Source: Symsagittifera roscoffensis (taxonomy: Eukaryota > Xenacoelomorpha > Acoela > Convolutidae). From it: 64,000 nt of DNA. The position numbers and the translations under genes are program-made. The notes below the pieces were generated by a model. The model was not told where the DNA came from. It made no database searches and was given only the letters and a program-made list of their open reading frames with translations. Shown here one piece after another: positions 23,943 to 33,548 of the stretch (position 1 is the stretch's first letter; the number at the start of each line of letters is the position of its first letter). The DNA lies in NCBI RefSeq assembly GCF_963678635.1, contig NC_087067.1:39824379-39888378 (forward strand). The letters run 5' to 3'.

Positions 23943-24431
23943 TAACTTTTTTCGAATAAAATTCGATCAAAATGGATTAAAAATCTTATAAGTTGTCTAA
24001 ATTTGCCATGATACTTGATTATATAGACAACATTTTAGTCGAAAAAAAAATCCTTTATAATCGGTTTTTATCCATGAAAGTTCAGTGCGGGTACGGTATG
24101 GCAGAAAACTAAAAACAATTTTAATGCTTTTTTAATTTGTATGAAATTTATGGACCATAAAAAAGACCCCAAGGTTTCGAGATCTGACTTGAGTTTTTTG
24201 AAATTGGAAAAAATTCCCCCCATTCGAGGAAACTCCAAATCCCCGCTGAATCTGTCTTTTTATTTGGGGTTCAAATTAAGATAAAAGTCCCTCGTGTCAA
24301 TATAGTTGCATCTATTTATTTATTTGAGAAATTAAAAAAATTACATCGTTTATATTTACAATTCTTACAAAGAATACTTATCAATTTTATTTTTATTTCA
24401 CGCCATGATAGTTTTGAACTTTACAATTTTT
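23943..24431. other. intergenic DNA between convergent genes
   Basis: No exon recognised. It probably contains the 3' untranslated region of the minus-strand sulfotransferase. Confidence 0.4.
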
Positions 24432-24945
24432 TTATAGTGTTTCCAAATGAGCATTGAAGAATTCACAATATAAATTTTTTATTTCAGAAGTTTGAAGAAA
24501 AGTGTGCGGATTGTATCCAAAAGCCATAAAATCGATCCAATACTTCCACGCAAATTTTTCATAATCTGTTTGTCTAACTGATTGTAGATGAGCTCTCTGG
24601 GTTGATATTTTGTCTCCTTTATTCTCCAACCAGTTTGGTTCTTATTTTCCAAAGAAAAGTCAATTTTTTCGTGAAGAGATGTTTTGTGGTTTACGATAAT
24701 GTCGACATCCCTTAGTATTGTTTCCGTTCGTCCTAGGTAGCTAATGTTCAGTTTGCAAGGATCACAAAGAGACATTTGTGGTACGAAATGAAAATTCCTT
24801 TCGTTTTCCTCGGCTAAATGCTTGAAATAAGTACTTAGTGTGAAATTTCGTCCTCTTAACAACAAATTTGTTGCCACTTTATTGTAATAGGCTGAAATAG
24901 CACGTTCAAATGGGTCTCGGACGAACATAAACCCAAATGGATAAT
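24432..24945 (-). CDS. carbohydrate sulfotransferase, 3' exon with apparent frameshift
   Basis: The frame opens after an acceptor AAAAATAG with PFGFMFVRDPFERAISAYYNK, the 3'-PAPS phosphate-binding signature (RDPFER-x-x-SAY) of the HNK-1/chondroitin/dermatan carbohydrate sulfotransferase family (Sulfotransfer_2). These are Golgi enzymes that move sulfate from PAPS to glycans. VPQMSLCDPCKLNISYLGRT matches the family's PQ-x-x-LC-x-PC block. The expected C-terminal motif, KYWIDFMAFGYNP, is present but in another frame. The frames diverge near 24593-24598, where the plus strand has CTCTCT; a 2-base change in that dinucleotide run would explain it. Either the gene is broken or the assembly has an error. 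The exon carrying the 5'-phosphosulfate-binding motif was not found. Confidence 0.8.
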
Positions 24946-25783
24946 CTATTTTTGGGATCTTGTTAACTTTACCCCTTTAGTAAAAAGGAGCAGGGAAATT
25001 CGTTCGATGGTACCCTAGTCAATTAAGGAAAGTTATCTTACAAGATCTTGCAAGATTATTGATAATGAGTTTTTGCAAGATAGGCGTTATCTTGTAAGAA
25101 CCTTGAAATAGGGAGGTTATATTGCAAGAATCTTGCAATATTCTTGGAATATCTTGTAAGAAAAACAATTTGAAATGTTGTCAAAAAAACGAGATAACAG
25201 AATATATGCATATGATCAAAACAGAGACCAGTTTGGATTGAGTAACTAAATTAATTTCGATATTTAACTTCATCTTAATCGGCTCAATGAAGTTTCTTAT
25301 TTTTTCCTTACAGCATTGGCATTAGTATCTGGTTTACTATTGAATTATTTTTATAGTTGAAACAAGTCGCCACTAGGTGGCATAGAGGGAAGGCGGAGGG
25401 AGGGGGGAGTTATCAAGATCCCTGTTCTGTTCTGTCTCGAAAGTCGACTAGGAATGCTGTGCGGCACAAGTGTATCATTCATGTGATGATAGAAGGGTCT
25501 GACAGGAGTGGTGTTTCCGTGGTAGAACGGCCAGTACATATTGTAACTTCGAGTCGAAGTACCTGAAAAAACACAAAGACTCATCAGTTAATCAATAGTT
25601 GATATCGTTGAAAGGCGGATCTTCGAGAGTTTTGGCTACCCTGGTTGGCATCTAAGAACCAAAAAAAGCCTGTTTTAAAAATCCATACAATTTGTCTATG
25701 AAAAAGTGAAGGTCATACAGTTTCAGCGTTTTTGCCTGGCATTTGTTGAGACAAATAGAATTTCTCAATATAAACTAACCTAA
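24946..25783. other. intron-like DNA with a TCTTGYAAG cluster
   Basis: Between 25020 and 25170 the string TCTTGCAAG, TCTTGTAAG or its complement occurs about eight times, giving short hairpins. The remainder, including the short GC-richer piece around 25350-25560, shows no credible coding. Confidence 0.4.
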
Positions 25784-26191
25784 TGAGTTAGAACCGAAGT
25801 GTAACTCATAGAGTAATTTCGGATAGGGTACACCGTCTGCTCGTCACGCTATCTTATTTTCGGCCGGATAGATTCGTGCAACTTCTTAGTCTAATACCGA
25901 TCCTAATCTTACTCTTATACTATCTAGTCTCAGGTTGTTTAACTAGTCTCTGCTAGGCTCAATAGATCTAGGGTATACTGGTTTATTGCGGCTGCTGAAG
26001 TGCTCGGGAGAGTCCAACTAATTTCTAAGTTAAATTCAAATCTCTCTGGTGCTGAAATTACAAGTAACTTCAGCACTTACAAATAAGTGGGTTGTTAGTC
26101 AGATGGATCATGATTGGTTAATATTAAATACTTTACATTGGTAAAACATTTAATTTATCCAATCATAAAATGTAGTTTAGATCAGGTTCCA
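25784..26191 (-). repeat. 3' LTR of the 18.9-kb element
   Basis: Identical by eye to 44289-44696. CTAA precedes it at 25780-25783. Confidence 0.97.
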
Positions 26192-27809
26192 CCCATCCGG
26201 GTTTTACAGAGTTTTTTAGAATAGTTCTTTTGCAATTCGAAGGATGGATGATGGAAGTTGGTGTTTGGCGAACATCTTATTTCTTCTGTTTCCTTTTTGT
26301 TAAAGAAGTTCCAGGAAGCTGGAGTTAGAGACATAAGACGTTGTGTCTTCTAGTGACAACGACTAAGTCTTCGCAACAAACTCAAATCTGATTTCAGAAT
26401 GGTTGGCTATGTCAGGTTTTTCTGTTCTGCGTGGAGAACTTCTTTTGTGTCTGATCTAGTTTGGGAATGGCGTGGAGATTGTGCGTGGAGGGGATGCCTG
26501 GTTACTCGGATCTGTACGTATACTTGAACATCGAGGTGGTCATTGGTCTAGTTCAATGAAGTCCTTTTCTGCGAGGTCAAGTCGTACTCTAAATCCTTTA
26601 AGTTGTGATTGTGAGCGGCATATCGATTGTAGTTGGTCATTCTCTCTCGAGTGTAGTGGGGTCGTCTTGTCTTTTGATGTTCGTCCTTGGTGTTGTATTC
26701 TGATCTATATATTGCATCATGTGATTTTACATTTTATAAAACTTTTATTAGTTTAATATTTTTTTAATAATGATTTTAGTTAGTTGTTTTCACAAAAGCT
26801 TTTTGTTTTAGTTCGGTTATTTTGAAGAGTTACTCACACTTGAGTAGCTCTTATTAAAAATAGTGGTGTGGTCACAAAGCGTGGATGTAGCGCGGTGGGT
26901 TAGGCCGGCTATAGAGCATGCTCAGGACGTCCTTCCTGGTGGGTTAGGCCAGGAGTGGGAGTATGATTTCATGCGGTTTTTTGTGAGGGGTCCTGTTATG
27001 TGACAACGTTTTATGTTGGGTTTGTTGTGGTTTTTCTTATGTTTTGTTGGTTGTGTCCTTTTTTCAAAAATCAAATTGTTTGTGGTATGGGTTTGTCTTT
27101 CGACTTTTTTGTGTTTTATTATTTCTTTCTTAGACTTTATAATAGTCTTCAAAAGAATAAATTATCCAGTTTTAAACTGGGTTAATCCGGTTTGGGTACC
27201 GTTGGTTTCCTTTTCTAAGTCATGCTGTTATTCTATCATTTGTGGTATTTAGTAAGCTGCGTTGGTTAGTTTTGTTTAGTATATGATTCCTTTCCAACCG
27301 GGTTAAAGGAAAGTTTGAAACATGTTATTATATGTTAGAGTTGTTGAGTGTGAAAACTTGAAACTGAAATTCATTATTTTAAACAATTCTTCGTGGGCGA
27401 GCTGTGCGAGTGTGGATAGAATTTCTGTGCGAATGAATGAAAATATCAAAAGGTTAGTACTGCATTTGCATTTATTTAATTTACTACATAGAATTTAGAA
27501 ATTTACTGCTAGTCATGGGGGAATATTAAGATACAAATTTTCATCATAATTAGATTTACTGCTTGTGGGGGAAAATTTTAGAAATGAATTTACTGCATTG
27601 GTATTAAATTTATAAATTTAAAAGTGTAAGAGATTAATAAAATTTTTGAAATCTGTTTGATGAAATTTGCGATTTTTATTTGTCTTTTGTGGTTTTTGTA
27701 GGTGATCGTCGGATGAAGGCTAAAAATCTAAAGAAAACATGAATAAAGTATGGTGAGTTTTTTAATATTTTAATTAGTTAGTAATATTCATTTAATTCAT
27801 ACTTACCTG
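26192..27809 (-). other. 3' untranslated region of the 18.9-kb element
   Basis: No coding frame in the element orientation. The part next to the LTR (to about 26660) recurs in the deleted copy at 12500-12990. Near 26890-26960 the string GGTGGGTTAGGCC occurs twice. The polypurine tract before the 3' LTR is short (GGATGGG). Confidence 0.6.
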
Positions 27810-29615
27810 TTAGTCGTCGGGGAAAAAACCGTGGGGGAAGATGTCGTGAATTAGTTCTGAAGTTGTTAGTAGTTTAGCTAAGATGCGGATGATATTTTTA
27901 GTTTGAAGCAGTGGCCAAAGCAATTGAAGTGCCTTAATAGTGGTTAGTTCTTCAGTGCCAACTGCAAACTCATAAGGTGTGTTTTGGATTAGATTATATA
28001 ATTTGTGATTGAATTTAGTGTTGTGGATGAATTCTAAAATTGGGATTTCTATAGGTTGTACAAACTCGTGCGGGATAAGGAAGGGTCGGGATTCTTCGGC
28101 GTTGAAGGTCTTGGTGATGGGACAGAAGATGTACATTTGGGTTATGGGGTCATAATTACGATGAATACCATGAAGGTTAGTATCTTTAATACAATATGTG
28201 AAATTTAGGAAAAATGGTGAAGTGTATTTAGAATTTATGAATTGAAAACGATGGTGTGGTTGTCTAGAGGGTGTGTGTAGGTCAAAGTGATTTTGGATGA
28301 AGCGATAATAACTATATGTGTGGGTTTGTTTAGTGCGCAACATAATATCGTGTGAGCAGTGTAAATCTCTTTCGTGTGGTGCAAGAAAATGAAAGGTTAG
28401 TGAAAATATTTGGAAGCGTTCTTTAAAACTTTCGTATGCTTGTGTGTCTGTTAGTGCTTCTGAAATAATGTGATCAAACTTTCGGTCGAAGATGTTTAGT
28501 GTGAATGTATATGGTGTCTTGATGAAAAATTTCTCGGTAATTTGTGGATTAGCGAAGCGATCGTCGTCTAAGAATTGATCTTGGTTAGCTCTGATGATGT
28601 TGTGATCATAGTATTCGAGTGTATATTCGTTAGCTCTAGGTGCAGTGTGTGTTTTTAGTGATTTTTTATATCCAACGTAAGTAAATTGTCTAGGTGTTAG
28701 TGGTGTAGTGAGTCGATATAGCATGTCCGTATTTCGTTCTATATCAATGTGAGTGTTAGATAATGGTAAGCAAAGAGGGTTAGTAAAATGATAATATGAG
28801 GTCCAAGAGAGAGTGGGCATTAAAACGTATTCATCTACAAAGTTGCGTGTTTCGTTAGTGTCGTGGGGGGTGTTTAAGGTGTATTGTGGGAATGAGGGTA
28901 AGGTGATGGCTAAAAATTCTTTTGTGTTAGTATGCTTGGGGTGGTTGATGTATTCACGGGCTGTTCCTGGTTTTGCTGGGAAAGGATGGTTGGGGAACTT
29001 TCTTTTAAAAGTGCGGTAAGCTCTATTAGTGTTGAGTGAAGATTCAGTTGATGTGGATGATGGTGCTAATGATTCAGTATAATTTGAAGAGGGTGTAGGG
29101 GTAGGGGGGTTGGATGAATTTATTGTGGAGGAGATTTGGTTTATGGTTGGGGTATTAAGGTGGTAGGGTTGTTGTTGAAGGGTAATAAAATTATCTAGCT
29201 CTGGGGAGATTCGGGGGGTGTCTGGAGAATGAGATGATTGGTCAGAATGGTATGAGGAGTAGGTTGGGGTAACTTGGGAAGCATAAGAGGGTGTGGGAGT
29301 AATTGGGTCAGGGTTATTGGATAATATGGGTTGAAAAGGGGGTTGAGAAAAATTAGAAGAGTTATGAAAATTAATAGATGGGGATGGTTCTGAGTCGGCA
29401 AATTCATCGGGGGTTTCAATATTCGGGTTATTGAGTTGTGAGATGGAATATAAAACTGAGATGTGTGAGTTAGTGTCGGAATTCATGCCTGATGTTACAT
29501 TACTAGATGGAAAATCGGGTGGCGGAAAAGCAAAAAGTGGTATTATTGGGATTGGGGAGGTAAGATTGGTTGGGTGGGAATTTGATCGGTGTAGTGATCC
29601 AAGTTGGCGGCTCAT
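27810..29615 (-). CDS. 601-residue protein of unknown function, 3' of env
   Basis: Its ATG overlaps the Env stop codon as ATGA (29615-29612). Residues 1-215 are Ser/Pro/Thr/Asn-rich and probably disordered; the remainder, rich in aromatic residues and histidine, looks folded, with segments such as TFHFLAPHERDLHCSHDIML and LLTTSELIHDIFPHGFFPDD. No signal peptide, membrane span or known domain was recognised. The same layout, disordered N-half and compact C-part, is seen in the ATG-less frame. Ty3/gypsy elements rarely carry a long ORF after env. It could be a captured host or viral gene or an accessory protein. Confidence 0.75.
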   Translation of the reverse strand: MSRQLGSLHRSNSHPTNLTSPIPIIPLFAFPPPDFPSSNVTSGMNSDTNSHISVLYSISQLNNPNIETPDEFADSEPSPSINFHNSSNFSQPPFQPILSNNPDPITPTPSYASQVTPTYSSYHSDQSSHSPDTPRISPELDNFITLQQQPYHLNTPTINQISSTINSSNPPTPTPSSNYTESLAPSSTSTESSLNTNRAYRTFKRKFPNHPFPAKPGTAREYINHPKHTNTKEFLAITLPSFPQYTLNTPHDTNETRNFVDEYVLMPTLSWTSYYHFTNPLCLPLSNTHIDIERNTDMLYRLTTPLTPRQFTYVGYKKSLKTHTAPRANEYTLEYYDHNIIRANQDQFLDDDRFANPQITEKFFIKTPYTFTLNIFDRKFDHIISEALTDTQAYESFKERFQIFSLTFHFLAPHERDLHCSHDIMLRTKQTHTYSYYRFIQNHFDLHTPSRQPHHRFQFINSKYTSPFFLNFTYCIKDTNLHGIHRNYDPITQMYIFCPITKTFNAEESRPFLIPHEFVQPIEIPILEFIHNTKFNHKLYNLIQNTPYEFAVGTEELTTIKALQLLWPLLQTKNIIRILAKLLTTSELIHDIFPHGFFPDD

Positions 29616-32230
29616 CGTGGGCTAAAAAAATGATTATTTTGAGACTGAAAAGCGGTGGTATGGGGTTGTTCAATAATTTGTTCATAAGTATTATCATCTT
29701 GTGACTGGTGTGTCATTATATGTTGGATGGGACTTTGTGATGTGGTGAGTCGAAAATTTGGATTATGTGTTATTGCTAAGTTTCGAAAATTTCGTGGGAC
29801 TAGGGATAGTGGATGGTTATTTGGTAGGGGTGGTAATTGTGGTGCCGTTGGCGTTATGTCTACATTGTTATGTTCTTCGTCGTATGTATTTTGTCGTGTT
29901 GTTATTTTTGTGTTATATTCTTTTATTTGTGCGTCTAAAAGAATTTTGTTTATAGATGTAGAAAAGATTCCAAAAAATCCTGCAAAGAGTATGCGTGCTA
30001 CGCTTGCTTGTCTGTTTACTTGTGTGTGTATAGCACATGTGTTGTAGATTCCTTTTAAAAGTGAGAAAAGAAATCCAATAAAGTTAAACATTGCGTATAA
30101 AATAGTCAATTTTTCTAAGATGTAGTAGGGCCATCCTAGAAAATCGAGGATCTCATTTTTGAGTGTAACAAAGCTAAAAATGTTAATTGGTGATATATCT
30201 TGGGGACGGTATTTTTCACCGTTTAGATATATATAATCTTTAATGTCTTTAAAATATCCGCTATAGTCTTGCGTGTAGATATCGGCAAATCCTGCGGTTT
30301 CTGCAAGTTTGCGTAAATTTTGGTCTATTGATTGTCTTTGTATAGTGTCCATTTGTGTTAATAATTCTTGGAATTGTTGTGTTCTAATGTGATGTTGAAT
30401 ATCTGATTTTGAATAGATTCCTATTGATTGTAAGTCTATATTTGGGTTTCGAGCAATAGCGCGAATGCTTTCTGGTGAAATTTTTTTGAGTGATTGCATT
30501 AATGTGGGATATGGAGTGAGAAGATAATATTTATTTTCATCAGGGTTTAGTTGTACTACATTGTGGCTGTTTTCTGATCCACATGGGACTGCGGTATCCC
30601 AGAAATAGGTTCTTCGTGAAAGTGTATCCACGAAATGTACTTTATTCTTATAAAAGATAGGGATTCTTTTATAACATCGTTTATCTTCAAAAACGTATAG
30701 TGGTGATACTTTTTTAGTACAAGTATAAAACCATAAGATGTTTCCTTCATAGTCTAAAAAATTTGATCTATTTCCAGATAATAAGTATCCTGCATAGGGT
30801 ATTTTTAATACTGCTAGTGCAAGTGATTGTAATATTTGTGTTCGTTCTAATTCGCATAATTGGTGTAGTGTTTCTAATTCGGAGAGTGACATTTCTTGAA
30901 AAATTCGGCTAATTGTATAATCTAGTTTCATATCTAAATGAATATCATAGTGGATATTACCGAAATATGTAGTATTCATTAGTGATAATTCTTGTAAGCG
31001 TGTGCTTCTGGTGTCATGGGGTTTTAGATGTCCACCAGGTTGTCCGTTGCTTTTTTCAAAATTAACTGGTATATAGGATGTTCCTTCGTTTAAAGGATGA
31101 CCTGTGGCATATGGGTCGATTTTTATTTTTCCAGTGGTCATGTCGAATCCTTTTTCGTATTCAACTAATATTTCAGAGTATTGTGTTCTGTGAAGTGGAT
31201 TCCTGTATTTACATGCAAGTTCTGTTTCTTGATGTATTTGAAAACGTGTCAATTTATTTTCTATATTGTCTATGTTTCTAAAATTTGAACTTAGTTTTCG
31301 TGATGGATGGACTTGTTCATATGGAATTGATTGTATAAAATATTTTTCGTGAAATTTTATCATACGAGCGTGTATTTTTGCTACTTGAAATGTTGTACAT
31401 GTATCTTCGGGGAACCAAACAATTGTTGCTTGTGTTCTCGTTGTAGGGTCGCAATAACCTTGATCATTTTTACAAGGTAATCGGATTCCTTGATAGATCA
31501 TTGTATTATCTGATAAATCTCGTGTTAGTTGTATTTTTTCGAGTTGTATTTTCCAATCGAAAAACATTATTTCTTGGTATCCTTTATTTTTTGTGTCTGC
31601 TTTGCAGTTTGATGGGTCATTTATACCAATGTGTGGTATCCAATGTTTATCGTGTAGGTCATAGGTTAATCGTCCGTGTGCGCCGTTATACGGGTATTTT
31701 TCGTCTAGTTTTATATGTCCTTGGTGTCTTTCAAGTTGTGATTGATGTACAGAGTCTGAAAAAACTTGAAAATTAACTAATTTTCGTTGGGAGTTTTTAT
31801 TTTGTGTGATGTTTAGTCTAAGTAATTCATTTTTACAATCGTCGGGATTGAGATGTAAAAGACGTTCTATATTACTTTGATAGAATGATTCATGGTCAAG
31901 TCGGTTTTTGTTTCCATTCGAGACTTGTGAACAATGTACTTTCTTTTCGGAAAATGTTGCTGTGAATTTATAACCTGTAACTGTTGTTGCTCGGGCTTTT
32001 GAATAGAGTGTTGCTATTACATCTGTGGTTTCTATAGCTTGTGGTTCTGTTTCACATTGTGATACTTGATTTATTGCATATTTGTGTAGTGTTTTTTGTT
32101 CATTTTCTTCACAATCGTAATGTGTTACTAATAAATCTTGTGGTCCTGTACGAGGAGAAGGGTTGATGTTTTGATTTGAGATTACTAGAAAAAGGAGTTG
32201 GAGAAAAATTAATAACTTTAGAATATACAT
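29612..32230 (-). CDS. env: Env-like transmembrane glycoprotein
   Basis: 872 residues. It begins with a hydrophobic signal-like segment (residues 1-18) and has two hydrophobic segments near the C-terminus (about 710-729 and 744-765) before a ~107-residue polar tail. N-x-S/T sites (LNITQ, MNTTYF, GNRSNF) and many scattered cysteines fit an extracellular glycoprotein. The N-terminal pattern THYDC...INQVSQC...VHCSQ reminds me of glycoproteins of chuvirus-like viruses and env genes captured by retroelements; this is memory, not a search. The frame follows pol as in env-bearing errantiviruses and retroviruses. It overlaps the ATG-less frame by 13 bases upstream and ends in an ATGA junction with the next ORF. 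Confidence 0.75.
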   Translation of the reverse strand: MYILKLLIFLQLLFLVISNQNINPSPRTGPQDLLVTHYDCEENEQKTLHKYAINQVSQCETEPQAIETTDVIATLYSKARATTVTGYKFTATFSEKKVHCSQVSNGNKNRLDHESFYQSNIERLLHLNPDDCKNELLRLNITQNKNSQRKLVNFQVFSDSVHQSQLERHQGHIKLDEKYPYNGAHGRLTYDLHDKHWIPHIGINDPSNCKADTKNKGYQEIMFFDWKIQLEKIQLTRDLSDNTMIYQGIRLPCKNDQGYCDPTTRTQATIVWFPEDTCTTFQVAKIHARMIKFHEKYFIQSIPYEQVHPSRKLSSNFRNIDNIENKLTRFQIHQETELACKYRNPLHRTQYSEILVEYEKGFDMTTGKIKIDPYATGHPLNEGTSYIPVNFEKSNGQPGGHLKPHDTRSTRLQELSLMNTTYFGNIHYDIHLDMKLDYTISRIFQEMSLSELETLHQLCELERTQILQSLALAVLKIPYAGYLLSGNRSNFLDYEGNILWFYTCTKKVSPLYVFEDKRCYKRIPIFYKNKVHFVDTLSRRTYFWDTAVPCGSENSHNVVQLNPDENKYYLLTPYPTLMQSLKKISPESIRAIARNPNIDLQSIGIYSKSDIQHHIRTQQFQELLTQMDTIQRQSIDQNLRKLAETAGFADIYTQDYSGYFKDIKDYIYLNGEKYRPQDISPINIFSFVTLKNEILDFLGWPYYILEKLTILYAMFNFIGFLFSLLKGIYNTCAIHTQVNRQASVARILFAGFFGIFSTSINKILLDAQIKEYNTKITTRQNTYDEEHNNVDITPTAPQLPPLPNNHPLSLVPRNFRNLAITHNPNFRLTTSQSPIQHIMTHQSQDDNTYEQIIEQPHTTAFQSQNNHFFSPR

Positions 32231-33351
32231 GTGTATGATAATCCTGAGTATGGATTATAAAATGTAATGTAGCCAATTGTGTTTTTGGTATATCTGTCGT
32301 ATTTGTATATTACTTCAGTAGTTATAAACGGTGGTGGTAGTGATTGAGCTGTTATGTTAGGTGGATTTAATGGGTAGGGATGTTGGGTAATATTATTTAA
32401 CTTAACTGTGATTTCAAACTTTAATTGTAAACTGTTTTGTTGGAGTATTTGAATATTGTGATCACGGATATCGTTGTGAATATCTTGGCGATATTGTAAT
32501 CTATTAAGTGCCCAGTTATGAAGGCGGTTACTTTCTTGATGTTGTCCAAATAGTGGTGGAGGTGCTGTAAATGTATTCCAATCTAGTCTTAAAGGAATAT
32601 TTATTGATGATTGTTCTCGATATCTGGCGTCGAGATTATTTGGAAAGTTTAAGTTAAAGGGTGGTGGTGAAAACTGGCTTATTGATGGTGTTGATGGTAG
32701 TGATAATGTTTCTGGTAGTGATGAGGATGTTGTTGTATCCGTAGAAATATCTATGGGGTCATTGACTAAATTTGGTTCACCTTGTGTAAATGAATGTGTA
32801 GTCCAATATGGTAGTCGTGATGCCTGGTTTGGGGGGTTAAAGGGATTTTCACGTATTTGCTCAGATGTTGGTGTTGAACCTAAGTAATCTGATGGTAGGC
32901 TTGAGGTGCTACGTTGTGAAAGAAGCGTAGGGGTTTCTGGTAATATACCAATGGGGTTTTCTGGAGTGTTTTGTGATGGGGATTGAGGTATATCAAAATG
33001 AACTCGGGGAGTTTGAAAATTTCTGTTTCGTCGAGGATGTATAATTTGTCTATTTATTTCGACTGTATTTTGGTTTTGACTAGAATTTTTTATTTTACTT
33101 AGTTCTTGTGGTAGTGTTGGATATAGGTTATATGTTGGTTCGCTTAAAGGTGCTTGTCGTTGAACTGGTTCTAGTGGTTCTGATAAACGAGTATGTCGTT
33201 CTTCAAAAGTGTATGGATTGTCTTGAAAAGAAATTCGTGTAGATGTTTGAGGATTTTGAGTAGTTGAAGGTGGTGTTTGGTTATCTTGGGATGATGTCGG
33301 TGAAGACTGATTCTGTGACTGTTGGGTAGCAATTTTTGATGGTTTTTTGAA
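32218..33351 (-). CDS. 377-codon open frame without any ATG
   Basis: I read every triplet on the minus strand from 33351 to the TAA at 32220-32218. There are 377 sense codons, no stop and no methionine codon. Two stops (TAATAA) lie directly upstream in frame. The first ~250 residues are Ser/Pro/Gln/Thr-rich and likely disordered. The last ~120 look more structured, with LDWNTF, LFGQHQESNRLHNWAL and FEITVKLNNITQHPYPLNPP. The frame ends 13 bases inside the Env-like ORF. So long an open frame in AT-rich DNA is strong evidence of coding. Expression would need a spliced-on start codon, a non-AUG start or coupling to upstream ORFs. Possible splice acceptors (ACCCAACAG, AGAATCAG) lie at its beginning. 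Function unknown. Confidence 0.75.
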   Translation of the reverse strand, partial: FKKPSKIATQQSQNQSSPTSSQDNQTPPSTTQNPQTSTRISFQDNPYTFEERHTRLSEPLEPVQRQAPLSEPTYNLYPTLPQELSKIKNSSQNQNTVEINRQIIHPRRNRNFQTPRVHFDIPQSPSQNTPENPIGILPETPTLLSQRSTSSLPSDYLGSTPTSEQIRENPFNPPNQASRLPYWTTHSFTQGEPNLVNDPIDISTDTTTSSSLPETLSLPSTPSISQFSPPPFNLNFPNNLDARYREQSSINIPLRLDWNTFTAPPPLFGQHQESNRLHNWALNRLQYRQDIHNDIRDHNIQILQQNSLQLKFEITVKLNNITQHPYPLNPPNITAQSLPPPFITTEVIYKYDRYTKNTIGYITFYNPYSGLSYTCIF

Positions 33352-33359
33352 TTATTACT

Positions 33360-33548
33360 TTAGTGAGAAATTTTGTGTTTATTATAATATTCTTCCAAAA
33401 AAAGAATTAGAAGGACTGTTGCTAGGGCAAATGTGAGGATTGCTTTCTTTATACATTTACAGATGGTCAAAATGAGGGATGATAAAAATGTTATGAAAAT
33501 TACAAACAATAAAAAAATATCGGTTCTACTGAAAATTGTTCGTATCAT
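33360..33548 (-). CDS. small hydrophobic ORF B
   Basis: A 62-residue frame with two hydrophobic segments (IFLLFVIFITFLSSLILTI and AILTFALATVLLILFL) separated by CKCIKKA and ending in a charged tail. This is a helical-hairpin topology like small viral membrane proteins. Its ATG overlaps the stop of ORF A and it ends nine bases before the ATG-less frame opens in another register. No homology was recognised. Confidence 0.4.
   Translation of the reverse strand: MIRTIFSRTDIFLLFVIFITFLSSLILTICKCIKKAILTFALATVLLILFLEEYYNKHKISH

Noticed and set aside
23728..23991. Two frames spanning the run of N
   Set aside because: Artefacts of reading through an assembly gap.
25351..25584. Frames on both strands in a GC-richer patch
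   Set aside because: No similarity to known proteins, no splice signals, and mirrored open frames on both strands suggest chance.
28813..31776. Plus-strand frames opposite the Env and 601-residue ORFs
   Set aside because: Antisense shadows of well-supported minus-strand frames.
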